A DNA stretch of 64,000 nucleotides, from the NCBI GenBank assembly GCA_019359245.1, contig JAHHHR010000034.1, forward strand, positions 1 through 64,000. The letters are read 5' to 3'. Position 1 is the stretch's first letter, and each line of letters begins with the position of its first letter. A program made the translations under genes and the position numbers. The notes below the pieces were generated by a model. The model had not been told where the DNA came from, did no database searches, and saw only the letters and a list, made by a program, of their open reading frames with translations. Shown in pieces: positions 8,635 through 17,832 of this stretch. The DNA is from Nostoc desertorum CM1-VF14 (GTDB lineage Bacteria > Cyanobacteriota > Cyanobacteriia > Cyanobacteriales > Nostocaceae).

Positions 8635-9672
8635 CTAAACTTCTGATTTCATTTCATCGATTTCAAATAAAGACACAATTACTCCAGCTATAGGAATAGA
8701 TATAAAAACACCTAATAATCCTGCTACTTTAGCTCCTACTAGCAAAGCAAAGAACACTACTACAGGATTAAGATTTAGCGCATCTTGCATAATTCGAGGC
8801 GCAATCAAGTTATCTTGTATCTGCTGGAGGACAATACAGGCTATTAAGACTTTCAATGCTAACCAAACACCTTGAGACAACACAACTAAAGTAACTGTGC
8901 TTACTCCTAATGTTGCTCCTATGCCAGGAATGATATCAAGAATTCCGACTATCACTGACAATATTAAAGCAAAAGGTACTTTTAATATTACAAAAACTAA
9001 AAAAGTCGTACTTGTGAGAAATGCACTTAATAACAACTGACCTCTAAAAAATCCTAGAAAGGAGCGTCTGATTATATTTGTAAATCTATTGCGGCGATGT
9101 TTTGGTACTATTTTTATGGTAAAGTTCCACAGTTTGTCTCCATCTAATAACATAAAAAAAGCCACAACTGCAATCAATATAAAGGTAAGAAAATTCGTCA
9201 TGAATCCTTGTAAAACAGCCAAGCTAGTAACAAGACTAGATACGGCTTGATTTCGCAATTGTTCTTGAAGAAAACTTAAATTTATCTGCAAATTACGGCT
9301 CCGCAAAAACACTTCTAATCGCTCTAATAAAGGTATTAAAGAATTTACAAAGCCAGTTATACTGTCAATTAATTGTTGTCCTTGAGATAAAACTGTTAAG
9401 CCTACGGTAATTATCAGACTGCCAATAATCACAATGCTGAATAAGAAAACTACAACAACAGCTACACCGTGGGGCAAAAAACGTCGCAGCCATTGCACAG
9501 GATAACTGAGTAAAAAAGCCAAAATTGCAGCAAATGTGAAAATAACAATGACCGCTTCAAAGTAAGCTAAAAGCTGTACAATTGCCCAGCCGGAAGCAAC
9601 CAAAAGCAAAAAGCGGACTAACGCCAGATTATTTAATCGCTCCCAAAAATTCTTGGCTTCAAAGCCGCTCAT
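8635..9672 (-). CDS. AI-2E family transporter (PerM/UPF0118)
   Basis: A multi-pass inner-membrane protein of the PerM/AI-2E exporter family, about 345 residues from the ATG at 9672. The open frame extends to a TTG at 9729, but MSGFEAKNFWERLNN is the more typical start. Around seven to eight hydrophobic segments are visible. The conserved C-terminal signature LILSVIVGILDIIPGIGATLG is followed by IQDNLIAPRIM and LNPVVVFFALLVGAKVAG, the usual order in this family. Family members have been linked to autoinducer-2 export, ion transport or unknown efflux, so the substrate cannot be assigned. Confidence 0.9.
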   Translation of the reverse strand: MSGFEAKNFWERLNNLALVRFLLLVASGWAIVQLLAYFEAVIVIFTFAAILAFLLSYPVQWLRRFLPHGVAVVVVFLFSIVIIGSLIITVGLTVLSQGQQLIDSITGFVNSLIPLLERLEVFLRSRNLQINLSFLQEQLRNQAVSSLVTSLAVLQGFMTNFLTFILIAVVAFFMLLDGDKLWNFTIKIVPKHRRNRFTNIIRRSFLGFFRGQLLLSAFLTSTTFLVFVILKVPFALILSVIVGILDIIPGIGATLGVSTVTLVVLSQGVWLALKVLIACIVLQQIQDNLIAPRIMQDALNLNPVVVFFALLVGAKVAGLLGVFISIPIAGVIVSLFEIDEMKSEV

Positions 9673-9844
9673 ATAATGTTTAGGGTGAAATTGATGGTAG
9701 ATTTGCCTAGCAGCTGCATTTAAGCACAAAGTCCCACTTCATTGCTAGAGCACATTGGCATAAAACATACAGAGACTAAGGCGCGTAGTTTACCGCCGTA
9801 GGCATCGCTACCACCCTAAAGCATATATCTCTTACTTGTTTAAC

Positions 9845-10483
9845 TTATCTTCCTAAATCATGCATATCGTTAATTACCGTGGCACACTTTTGTGTCAATG
9901 CTTCCAATTCCTCTTTATTACTGGAATTAGGAGCATCAATCAAGTTCCCAATTCTCACAGTGATGGGAACTGCGCGAGGTAGGGACGAGCCTTTTTGTAA
10001 AATCTCCTCAGTACCCCAGACACTCACCGGCAATATTGGGGCTTTTGCTTTCGCCGCTAGTAGCAGTGCGCCTCTCTTGGGGTCTGTAATTCGGCCATTT
10101 GGGGTGCGAGTACCTTGCAAGAAAACACCGACAGCCCAACCGTTATTAAGATATTCTAGGGCGGAACGGATGGCATTGCGATCGGCATTTCCCCGACTCA
10201 CTGGGTAAGCGCCATACAGTTTAATCGCTTGCGCTAAAACTGGGATTTTAAATAACTCTTCCTTAGCCATGTACGCCACTGGACGACGTACACAGTTGGA
10301 GACAATTGGCGGGTCAAAATAACTAGCGTGATTACTCACTACCAGCAACGGCCCTGATTGGGGGACATTTTCCGTACCATAAATCTGGCCCCGAAAGTAA
10401 GCGTGAAGCATGGGGCTGACGACCGACCATTTAAAGGCGTGGTAAAGTGCCAGACTGATAAACGGTTCGCGGTTTCTGTCCAC
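9845..10483 (-). CDS. plsC: 1-acyl-sn-glycerol-3-phosphate acyltransferase (PlsC family)
   Basis: A 212-residue lysophosphatidate acyltransferase-type enzyme that would convert lysophosphatidate to phosphatidate at the membrane. The HX4D catalytic motif is NHASYFD (His52, Asp57). Motif III reads FLQGTRTPNGR, so the usual Glu of FPEGTR is Gln here. It is the last gene of the plsX-fabH-fabD-plsC block on the minus strand, about 210 bp after fabD, which supports a role in phospholipid/glycolipid synthesis. The gap from fabD holds GC-rich repeat-like DNA (10590-10665). Confidence 0.9.
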   Translation of the reverse strand: MDRNREPFISLALYHAFKWSVVSPMLHAYFRGQIYGTENVPQSGPLLVVSNHASYFDPPIVSNCVRRPVAYMAKEELFKIPVLAQAIKLYGAYPVSRGNADRNAIRSALEYLNNGWAVGVFLQGTRTPNGRITDPKRGALLLAAKAKAPILPVSVWGTEEILQKGSSLPRAVPITVRIGNLIDAPNSSNKEELEALTQKCATVINDMHDLGR

Positions 10484-10589
10484 AGAAGATAATTCAAATC
10501 AGACTGAATTTAGCATACGCGATCGCCAGGCCCAGAGCAAACCCAAAACAGCAGTAGATATAAATTACTTCGCCCATCTGGAAAACTCT

Positions 10590-10665
10590 CTAGAAACGCT
10601 GCGGGTAGCAAGATTGCCGTAAGGGTACTTGGAACTCGCTACCGTTGCGCTATCGGCTTTATCAG
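10590..10665. repeat. GC-rich interspersed repeat-like segment between fabD and plsC
   Basis: Degenerate short palindromic words such as ACGCTGCGGGTAGCAAG and CTCGCTACCGTTGCGC resemble the GC-rich repeats elsewhere in the window. No gene is present. Confidence 0.4.
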
Positions 10666-10695
10666 CCAGAATTCAGAATTAATTTTGACTCCTAA

Positions 10696-11586
10696 CTACT
10701 GAATTCTGTTTGGTAAATCAGCAACACTCTGGATATTTTTTAATATTAAATCAGGGCTACTACGTTTGATTAAACCAGTTAGCACTTTACCAGGGCCAAT
10801 TTCTACTACTTGCTCGATGCCGTTGGCTGGTAATTGCAGAGAAATTTCTCGCCATCTTACAGAACCAGTCATTTGTTTATTCAGGCGTTGCTTTAATATC
10901 TCCGCATCAATAGATGGAATTGGTTCTACGTTAGACAACACTGGTACAATAGCTGACTGAAATTCCACAGATTGTAGAATGTCTTGGAATTCCGCAGCTG
11001 CTGGTGCTATTAAATGTGAATGAAATGCTCCAGAAACTTTTAGGGGGATAGCACGCTTTGCTTTAACTTGAGCCATCACCGCTTGTACAGCCTCAGTCGT
11101 GCCTGAAATTACCACCTGAGCCGAACTATTATCATTTGCTATCACTACATCAGGCGTTTCAGCAATGACTTTTTCTAACTGTTCGCGGTCAAAGTTCATC
11201 AAAGCTGCCATCATCCCATCGATAGAACTATCCATAAGTTCTGCACGACGCTTCACCAGATATAAACCAGCCGACCACTCAAAGACACCCGCTACATAAA
11301 GGGCAGAATATTCTCCCAAACTATGCCCAGCAACTAAATCTGGCTGGTGTCCTCGTTCTCGAAGCAGGTCGGCAAGAATGCTTTCGATCACATAAAGACT
11401 TGGCTGAGTGTATAGCGTCTGTGATAACTTTGCTTCTTCGTTTTGACAGATATCTGTTACAGACCAGCCCAAAATTTCCTCGGCTTGGGCAAATTTGTCT
11501 TTAGCAGATGGTATATCTAATAAGTCTATTCCCATTCCCAATACTTGAGAACCTTGTCCAGGAAACACCCATGCAGTTTTAGTCAT
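10696..11586 (-). CDS. fabD: Malonyl-CoA:ACP transacylase FabD
   Basis: A 296-residue malonyltransferase that loads malonyl groups onto acyl carrier protein for fatty-acid elongation. The N-terminal FPGQGSQ lies at residues 8-14, the nucleophile is Ser89 in GHSLGEYS, and the catalytic His is probably His189 in SGAFHSHL. Length is normal. The ATG sits inside a short heptamer array on the coding strand (two AATGACT units run into ATGACTAAAAC), which is unusual for a start region. It lies between fabH and plsC; the fabH-fabD gap is filled with repeats. Confidence 0.97.
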   Translation of the reverse strand: MTKTAWVFPGQGSQVLGMGIDLLDIPSAKDKFAQAEEILGWSVTDICQNEEAKLSQTLYTQPSLYVIESILADLLRERGHQPDLVAGHSLGEYSALYVAGVFEWSAGLYLVKRRAELMDSSIDGMMAALMNFDREQLEKVIAETPDVVIANDNSSAQVVISGTTEAVQAVMAQVKAKRAIPLKVSGAFHSHLIAPAAAEFQDILQSVEFQSAIVPVLSNVEPIPSIDAEILKQRLNKQMTGSVRWREISLQLPANGIEQVVEIGPGKVLTGLIKRSSPDLILKNIQSVADLPNRIQ

Positions 11587-11610
11587 TAGTCATTAGTCAG
11601 AAAAGTGAAA

Positions 11611-11733
11611 AGTTAGGAGTGAGGAGTTAGGAGTTAGGGGTTAGAAGTGAGGAGTGAGGAATCAGGAGTTAGAAATTAAAATTCATAACTCATACTCATA
11701 ACTCTTAACTCATAACTCTTAACTCCTAATTCT
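11611..11733. repeat. Inverted degenerate GAGTTAG repeat between fabH and fabD
   Basis: A left arm rich in GAGTTAGGAGTGAGG and a right arm of TAACTCATAACTCTTAAC are largely reverse-complementary and could fold into one long hairpin in the fabH-fabD mRNA. The right arm begins within a few bases of the fabH stop codon. Confidence 0.75.
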
Positions 11734-11734
11734 T

Positions 11735-12727
11735 CTACCTTCCCCATTGGAAAATTGCCGCGCCCCAGGTTAGACCGGCACCAAAGCCGGATGTAGCAAC
11801 GATGTGATTGGGTTTAATTTTACCTTGTCGTACCGCTTCATCTAAAGCTAAGGGAATGGAAGCAGCAGAGGTATTGCCATACTGGGCGAGATTACTTATA
11901 ACTTTATGTTCTGGGATATTCAGGCGTTGGGCAACAGCATCAATAATTCGCTGATTGGCTTGATGCAACAGCAGCCAATCTATTTGGTCAACGCTGAGGT
12001 TGGCTTGAAATAAGGCTTTATCTATGATTTCTGGCACTTTTTGGACAGCAAAGCGGTAGACTTCTTTGCCGTTCATAGTAATAGGTTGATAAGTGCCTTT
12101 AGTGATATTTACACCGGGGAGCAATTCTTGGGAAGCGCCTGCATAAGCAAGGTTGAGATGATGGTTTTGAGTACCATCACTTTTAAGGGCAAATCCTAAT
12201 AAGCGATCGCTTTTGTCAGCCTGCAATATGACTGCCCCTGCACCATCGCCAAATAATACACAAGTGCGCCGATCTTCCCAATCTACCCAGCGAGAGAGGA
12301 TATCTGCACCTATTAACAGGACGTTTTTATAGACACCTGTTCTAATGTATTGGGCTGCTGTAACCAGACCAAACACAAAGCCAGAGCAGGCTGCTGTCAA
12401 ATCAAAAGCTACTGCGTTGGTGGCTCCCAATTGCGCCTGTACTTTACAAGCAGTACCAAACAAATCATCAGGGGTGGAAGTCGCTAGCAGAATCAGGTCT
12501 AAGTCTTCTGGTTTAATTCCCGAAGCTGCGATCGCCTGACTGCTGGCGGCAGTAGCGAGGTCACTCAAGGATTCAGATGGCACAGCTAACCGTCGTTGAC
12601 GAATTCCCGTTCTTGTGGCAATCCACTCATCTGATGTTTCAACTACTTCACTCAATATCTGGTTGTGTAGGGAAGTTGCTGGTACTGCCGAGCCACTTCC
12701 GGTAATTGCTACGCCTAAGTTTTGCAC
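11735..12727 (-). CDS. fabH: 3-oxoacyl-ACP synthase III FabH
   Basis: A 330-residue KAS III that condenses acetyl-CoA with malonyl-ACP to start fatty-acid synthesis. The catalytic triad is visible: Cys114 in TAACSGFVFG, His255 in HQANQRI and Asn285 in YGNTSAAS. The start is a GTG at 12727 preceded by AGGAGATTAGGA, where the first AGGAG has good ribosome-binding spacing. It sits between plsX and fabD on the minus strand. Its stop codon is almost immediately followed by a repeat array. Confidence 0.97.
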   Translation of the reverse strand: MQNLGVAITGSGSAVPATSLHNQILSEVVETSDEWIATRTGIRQRRLAVPSESLSDLATAASSQAIAASGIKPEDLDLILLATSTPDDLFGTACKVQAQLGATNAVAFDLTAACSGFVFGLVTAAQYIRTGVYKNVLLIGADILSRWVDWEDRRTCVLFGDGAGAVILQADKSDRLLGFALKSDGTQNHHLNLAYAGASQELLPGVNITKGTYQPITMNGKEVYRFAVQKVPEIIDKALFQANLSVDQIDWLLLHQANQRIIDAVAQRLNIPEHKVISNLAQYGNTSAASIPLALDEAVRQGKIKPNHIVATSGFGAGLTWGAAIFQWGR

Positions 12728-12793
12728 TCCTAATCTCCTGAGCTATCAGCTTTTTGTCTTTTGTCCCTTGTCCTTGTCTTTTGTGTCCTTTAT

Positions 12794-12897
12794 CAATTGT
12801 CAATTGTCAATTGTCTTTTGTTGCTCGTAACTAATGACTAATGACTAATGACTAATAACTAATGACTAATGACTAATGACTAATGACTAATGACTAA
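12794..12897. repeat. Heptanucleotide tandem arrays (STRR type) between plsX and fabH
   Basis: Three CAATTGT units (12794-12814) are followed by about nine TAATGAC units (12829-12897). The last unit supplies the TAG stop codon of plsX on the minus strand. Short tandemly repeated heptanucleotides of this kind are a known feature of heterocyst-forming cyanobacteria. Confidence 0.9.
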
Positions 12898-13916
12898 CCG
12901 CTCTCGCGCTCTAGGATATATTGGGACTGAATTCGTTGTAGCACCTGGTTGTCAACGGCTTCTTTGGCCATGCGAATTGCATTAAAAATTGAAGGAGCTT
13001 GTGAGCTACCGTGACCGATAAAACAGACTCCTGCCACGCCTAGCAGCAAAGCGCCGCCGTGTTCTGCGTGATCCATTCGCTGCTTAATCCGCTTCAGGTT
13101 TGGTTTTAAGAGTGCTGAACCGATTTGACCGTGTAATCCTTGGGGTAATTCTTCCCGCAAAATTTGCAGAATTACTTCTCCGACTGCTTCGGCAAATTTT
13201 AATAATACATTGCCCACAAAGCCGTCACAGACAATCACATCAAAGCGGCCGGAAAGTACATCACGCCCTTCGGCATTGCCAATAAAATTAATTTGAGAAT
13301 TTTCGCGCAGCAGTTGGTGGGCGCGGACGACTGAATCATTACCCTTAGAGTCTTCTTCACCAATATTTAACAAACCCACTTTAGGTTCGGTTGTACCTAA
13401 AACATATTGACTGTAAGCCGATCCCATGACGGCAAACTGCTCTAGAAATTTAGGACGGCAATCTACATTCGCGCCGACATCAAGTACCAGTACTGGCTTA
13501 CCAGCAATAATTGTTGGAAAAACAGTCCCTATGGCTGGGCGGTCAATTCCCGGCAATCGTCCTAAGCGGAGTAAAGCTGATGCCATAGCTGCCCCAGAGT
13601 GGCCGGCAGAAAATACGGCATCTGCTTTTTGCTGCTTGACTAAATCCATCGCCACATTGATAGAAGCCTTGCGTTTGCGTCTAACTGCATTTAAAGGCTC
13701 CTCATCCATAGCGATCGCTTCCTCAGCAGGAACGATCTCCACCTGCCCTAAATTCGTTTTTGGCGGCAAGGCAGCTTCTATTTGTTGGGGATCACCAACA
13801 AGTAATACATCTACACCCAATTCTTCCTTTGCTCGCAGTGCGCCAGCAACGATTTCACCGGGTGCGTGATCCCCTCCCATTGCGTCAATTGCGATCCGTA
13901 CGCGAGTCGATCCCAT
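12894..13916 (-). CDS. plsX: Phosphate acyltransferase PlsX
   Basis: A 340-residue enzyme that converts acyl-ACP to acyl-phosphate, the donor for glycerol-3-phosphate acylation. Family signatures visible are IAIDAMGGDHAPGEIVAGAL at the N-terminus, VFSAGHSGAAMASALLRLGR near residue 100 and CDGFVGNVLLKFAE near 230. It is the first gene of the plsX-fabH-fabD-plsC block, which couples fatty-acid initiation to membrane-lipid synthesis. The stop codon lies inside the downstream heptamer array, so the array appears to have grown right up to the coding end. Confidence 0.97.
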   Translation of the reverse strand: MGSTRVRIAIDAMGGDHAPGEIVAGALRAKEELGVDVLLVGDPQQIEAALPPKTNLGQVEIVPAEEAIAMDEEPLNAVRRKRKASINVAMDLVKQQKADAVFSAGHSGAAMASALLRLGRLPGIDRPAIGTVFPTIIAGKPVLVLDVGANVDCRPKFLEQFAVMGSAYSQYVLGTTEPKVGLLNIGEEDSKGNDSVVRAHQLLRENSQINFIGNAEGRDVLSGRFDVIVCDGFVGNVLLKFAEAVGEVILQILREELPQGLHGQIGSALLKPNLKRIKQRMDHAEHGGALLLGVAGVCFIGHGSSQAPSIFNAIRMAKEAVDNQVLQRIQSQYILERESG

Positions 13917-14046
13917 TGCTCAGAGCTTTTAGAAACCTTACAAATTTTACCAGATGGCTTTGCCGAAAAAGCTTAACTTTCTGACTGCCAAGTTATTTCT
14001 GTTACTATTGCAACAATTTTTGCTGGCAAGCTCAAGATAGCACGAA

Positions 14047-14145
14047 TTGGGGGATTGAGGATTGGGGATTGGGGATTGATTAATTCGCCTCATCTCCCTT
14101 ATTCTTCCCTGCCCCCTGCCCCCTGCCTCTTCTCCCTAATCCCCA
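14047..14145. repeat. G-rich and C-rich direct repeats downstream of pepA
   Basis: GGATTGGGGATT units (14047-14079) face a CCCTGCCCCCTGCC run (14107-14140). The pepA TAG stop lies at the edge of the C-rich arm. Similar G/C-rich arrays occur at 15676-15716 and 24310-24480. Confidence 0.65.
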
Positions 14146-15617
14146 AACTCCAGCACCCAGTTAACTAGCGTCCGAACGCCGTAGCCAGTTGCCCCAGCGC
14201 CGTTGTAGCCATTTTCTTTATCTGTCCACACTGGACCAGCAATATCTAAGTGCGCCCAAGGTGTCTCTTTGACGAATTGTTTCAGGAAAAGGGCGGCGGT
14301 AATAGAACCACCTGGACGCGGCCCAGTATTTTTCATGTCCGCAATGCCAGACTTTAGCCCTTCAAAATATTTTTCTTCCATTGGCATCCGCCAAATCTTT
14401 TCCCCTGAAGTTTGGGCAGCTTTCTCTAGCTGGGAAGCTACAGCATCATCGGGAGTGTACAAACCAGCAATATCTTCACCTAAGGCAATAACGTTAGCGC
14501 CGGTTAGGGTGGCTAAATCCACGATCGCATCTAATCCCAATTTGTCGGCAAACACCAAGGCATCCGCTAAGGTTAAACGCCCTTCAGCGTCGGTGTTGTT
14601 CACTTCGATTGTTTTGCCGTTTGATGCTGTGAGAATGTCTCCAGGGTGCATAGCACGACCGCTAATCATGTTTTCAGCCACCGCCGAGATAAAGTGAACC
14701 TCAACATCTGGCTTAATTTGAGCAATTGCTTTTGCCGCGCCCAAGGTAGCAGCTGCACCACCCATATCAATTTTCATGGTTTCGATGCCGCTACCAGCAC
14801 CTTTGATATTCAGTCCACCGGAATCGAAAGTTACACCTTTGCCAATAATTGCTAATTTCTTTTTGGGTGTACCTTCTGGCTTGTAAGTCAGGTGAATGAA
14901 TTTAGGTGGCAACTCGGAAGCTTGCGCTACTCCTAAAAATGCACCCATACCCAACTTTTCACAGTCTTCTTTTTCCAGAATTTCTACTTGTAAACCGTGA
15001 TCCTTTGCGATCGCTTGAGCCGTTTCTGCCAAAGTAATTGGTGTTACTGCATTAGCTGGTGCTGCTACTAACTCCCGTGCCAAGTTTACGCCTGACACTA
15101 TTTGATTGGCACGGGTGATGGCTGCTTCTTGCCCACTGAATCCTAGTAAATCTATGGTTTCTATTTGAGAACCTTTATCTTCTGGTTCTGATTTAAAGCG
15201 AATATCTTGGTAAAGCGCCAATTCTATACCTTCTGCGATCGCTTGGGCGCTTGCGGCTGGATCGTTATTCCACAATGGGAAACTAAATCCCAAAATTTTA
15301 CTTTTTTGTTTTTTTGCTACTCTGGCTACAGCAGCAGCAGCACGTCGCAAAGTGTCGAGTTTTAGTACATCTGGTTTACCTAAGCCTACCAAAATCAATT
15401 TCCGCACTGGGCTACCAGGATTCACACGAGTAAAGATGGTAGTGTTGGCTTTACCTTTAAATTCTTCTTCAGCAATTAGTTCTTTTAAGACCCCGAAAAA
15501 CTTTTGATCTAAAGTTGCCAATTCTCCAGTTAACTCTACTGCATCTTCAAATAATCCAATTGCCAAACTATCGCCTGCCCACTCTAGCAAAGGCTTATCA
15601 CTAAGTTGAATTGTCAT
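14136..15617 (-). CDS. pepA: Leucyl aminopeptidase (M17 family, PepA)
   Basis: A 493-residue cytosolic metallo-aminopeptidase that removes N-terminal residues from peptides. The C-terminal catalytic half carries the M17 metal-binding sequences: KGVTFDSGGLNIKGAGSG with its Lys and Asp ligands, and the family signature NTDAEGRLTLADAL. The N-terminal half is the usual, less conserved regulatory domain. Length is normal. It lies on the same strand upstream of plsX but is separated from it by about 220 bp with repeats, so co-transcription is uncertain. Confidence 0.95.
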   Translation of the reverse strand: MTIQLSDKPLLEWAGDSLAIGLFEDAVELTGELATLDQKFFGVLKELIAEEEFKGKANTTIFTRVNPGSPVRKLILVGLGKPDVLKLDTLRRAAAAVARVAKKQKSKILGFSFPLWNNDPAASAQAIAEGIELALYQDIRFKSEPEDKGSQIETIDLLGFSGQEAAITRANQIVSGVNLARELVAAPANAVTPITLAETAQAIAKDHGLQVEILEKEDCEKLGMGAFLGVAQASELPPKFIHLTYKPEGTPKKKLAIIGKGVTFDSGGLNIKGAGSGIETMKIDMGGAAATLGAAKAIAQIKPDVEVHFISAVAENMISGRAMHPGDILTASNGKTIEVNNTDAEGRLTLADALVFADKLGLDAIVDLATLTGANVIALGEDIAGLYTPDDAVASQLEKAAQTSGEKIWRMPMEEKYFEGLKSGIADMKNTGPRPGGSITAALFLKQFVKETPWAHLDIAGPVWTDKENGYNGAGATGYGVRTLVNWVLEFGD

Positions 15618-15675
15618 GTTGGGATTTTGTGTAAATATTCCTTCTTGTACCAGTATTGCTCAAATTTCTTGTTTC

Positions 15676-15716
15676 AGGCTGAGGGGAGCGGGGAATGGGG
15701 AATGGGGGAGCAGGGG
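15676..15716. repeat. G-rich intergenic repeat
   Basis: GGGGAATGGGGAATGGGGGA-type DNA. The 13-mer GGAATGGGGGAGC (15699-15711) recurs exactly inside the STAND gene at 62931-62943. Confidence 0.6.
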
Positions 15717-15899
15717 TTATACCAATTCTCTATGAAGTTGTGCTTAATAACGAGGTGATGATATAATGCCATCCACAAATAGAAGCAATCACTTCTGCTG
15801 AGATGGAACCCTTGAACCTGTTTTAACTTCCGTTTTAATTCATCTTTAAGACTCTCGCTTGTTCACCATCAAATTTTCTTAGCACTTTGGTATCAAGAA

Positions 15900-16382
15900 A
15901 TGGAAAAGTATTTAGTCACCAAAGAAGAGATTGAGTCTTATGAAGGACTAGAAAAAACACATTTTCTCAACTCCAATGCTCGCAGACTGAATAAGTCTTT
16001 AGGAGATTTGACAGGTTTAAAAAATATCGGTTTTCACATCATTGAAGTAGAGCCTGGACGTGAATCAACGGAGCTTCATATGCACTATCACGAAGAAGAG
16101 TGCGTATACGTTCTTGAGGGAGAAGCTGAGGCAACAATTGGAGAAAGCGTTTATCCAGTTAAAGCAGGAGATTTTATTGGATATCGCGCTGGTGGTAAGC
16201 CGCACAAGCTGAAAAACACGGGTAATTCTATATTCAAATGTATAGTAGTTGGTCAAAGGCTAGACTATGATATCGGTGACTATCCAAATTTGCAAAAGCG
16301 TATATATAGGAGCAAAGGCTTAAAGTGGAATCTGGTTGATATGGAAAATATAGCTGAACCAGTAGCAGGTAAGAAGGCATAA
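15900..16382 (+). CDS. Cupin domain protein
   Basis: A 160-residue single-domain cupin. Motif 1 is His60-x-His62, Glu67 and Gly74 (ELHMHYHEEECVYVLEG), and motif 2 ends at His102/Asn106 (GGKPHKLKN), so the metal-binding residues are intact. The C-terminal RLDYDIGDYPNLQKRIYRSK resembles cupins annotated as sugar- or cofactor-related, but no substrate can be inferred. It stands alone, convergent with the EcsC-like gene. Confidence 0.8.
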   Translation: MEKYLVTKEEIESYEGLEKTHFLNSNARRLNKSLGDLTGLKNIGFHIIEVEPGRESTELHMHYHEEECVYVLEGEAEATIGESVYPVKAGDFIGYRAGGKPHKLKNTGNSIFKCIVVGQRLDYDIGDYPNLQKRIYRSKGLKWNLVDMENIAEPVAGKKA

Positions 16383-16510
16383 CAGGTAGAATGCATTTCC
16401 TCAATCGAAACTTCGACTACCCGTACCTCACTATCTCACACACTTGAGTAATGTAAAAATTGTTCTGCTGAATTAAGCAGATATTTAGCTAATTAGTGTA
16501 AATAGCACTC

Positions 16511-16537
16511 ATTAACGAGTTTTCGATACTCGTTAAT
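16511..16537. terminator. Hairpin between convergent genes
   Basis: ATTAACGAG and CTCGTTAAT form 9-bp arms with a 9-nt loop between the ends of the cupin gene (plus) and the EcsC-like gene (minus). The position suggests a shared terminator; no strong T-run follows on either strand. Confidence 0.5.
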
Positions 16538-16572
16538 AAAGCTATGCACTTCACTGTTTTACCTCCTATGCC

Positions 16573-17739
16573 TTATGCCCCAATTCCATTTTTGTCAATA
16601 TCAAATTTGCTGGCGATCGCCTCGATTATTTCTTGCTCAACTGGTGTAGTCTTATTGTCAAGCTGGGCAATTTTGTAACACTGAGCTAGCAAAGGTATGG
16701 CAAAATCACGATTCAACTGATTGAGCAGTACATCTAAAGACTTAGGTGATTTGATATTTTGGGCAATGGCATCCAAGGAGTTAGGAGTAAGGTTTAGAGT
16801 TTGTAATTCTGGCAAAATTTCTTTCCAAGTCTTCTCTGGATGACTAGCGAGGATCATGTGAACTAAAATTTGATCCATGACAGCTTGTTGAGCGATCGCA
16901 GTTTCTAGATATTTTTCACTCTCTGCTTTTAATGTTGCTAGTGTCTGTGGCGATGTAAGCGAAGTTGATTCATCTAGCTTGGCTTCGTAAAATCGACAAG
17001 CAGCATAACCTAATGAATAAATCATCGTCGCATTCGAACTAGCTCCTATTACCGCACCCGCCAAGGGTATATTTCGCAGCAAGCCTAATCCCGCAGCTTT
17101 CAATAGACGGCCTCCACCCAAGCCTAGACCAAAAATTGCCAAAATTTCACCTTTACGGGCAGGATCTTTTAAATCTAGCCCGTAGACAGATGCAATTTGA
17201 TAAAGCATTTCTGACTGCAATTTGGTTGTGGCTGTTAAATCAATTGCCAACAATGCAACTGCTATTCCTGGCAAAACACTTGTTGCTAGTCCAACTGTGC
17301 CTGCTTGAGTCGCTTTTTCCACCATGATTCGGTGAGCAATCTGGCTAGCTGATTCATTTGGATACTGTTGCTTGAGCTTTTTTACCGCAACTTCTGCTTT
17401 TTCTAAATCAACAGCGTCAGTAGTACCAATTAGCCAATTTAGATTTAATACTCCAGATAGCCTTCTAATCAGCCAATTTTCGCTGAGGCGATTCACAACC
17501 TGACCACTGGTTTGAGTTGTTTGCTCAATTAACTTGTGCGTTTCTTTCGCCGTTGTTTCTCCCACCCCTATTGCTGTGTCTAAAACTGCTTTGCCAGTCT
17601 CAGCAACAGTTTTAAAAAAAGACTCTAATATAGACGGTTGATTTTCTACTGATGATTGAGCCTGTATTTTTCTTTCTGAAGTTTCTCTCGGTGAATTAAC
17701 TGGTTTATTCACCTCGATTTCTTGGGGTTTGTCTGTCAT
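16573..17739 (-). CDS. EcsC family protein
   Basis: A 388-residue protein matching the EcsC family across its centre: AHRIMVEKATQAGTVGLATS, a hydrophobic LPGIAVALLAIDLTA segment, LQSEMLYQIASVYGLDLKDP and a glycine-rich GLGLGGGRLLKAAG stretch. About 90 polar residues precede the domain, including ETGKAVLDTAIGVGETTAKE. Two to three membrane-interacting helices are likely at residues 150-250. EcsC in Bacillus is encoded with an ABC transporter, but no transporter is adjacent here, and the role is unknown. Confidence 0.7.
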   Translation of the reverse strand: MTDKPQEIEVNKPVNSPRETSERKIQAQSSVENQPSILESFFKTVAETGKAVLDTAIGVGETTAKETHKLIEQTTQTSGQVVNRLSENWLIRRLSGVLNLNWLIGTTDAVDLEKAEVAVKKLKQQYPNESASQIAHRIMVEKATQAGTVGLATSVLPGIAVALLAIDLTATTKLQSEMLYQIASVYGLDLKDPARKGEILAIFGLGLGGGRLLKAAGLGLLRNIPLAGAVIGASSNATMIYSLGYAACRFYEAKLDESTSLTSPQTLATLKAESEKYLETAIAQQAVMDQILVHMILASHPEKTWKEILPELQTLNLTPNSLDAIAQNIKSPKSLDVLLNQLNRDFAIPLLAQCYKIAQLDNKTTPVEQEIIEAIASKFDIDKNGIGA

Positions 17740-17832
17740 TGCTTGACACCATCTTGTAAAGCCTCTCTTTTGGTTGTAGCGAAATTATGAGCGGCTCTAC
17801 ATCCCTCTATAAACGTAAATATCAGTTTCATA

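Noticed and set aside
12829..12897. Heptamer array considered as a CRISPR-like array
   Set aside because: The units are contiguous 7-mers with no spacers, which is a tandem repeat, not CRISPR.
15801..15830. Sequence resembling a tRNA T-loop (GAACCCTTGAACC)
   Set aside because: The neighbouring stems of a cloverleaf cannot be formed on either strand.
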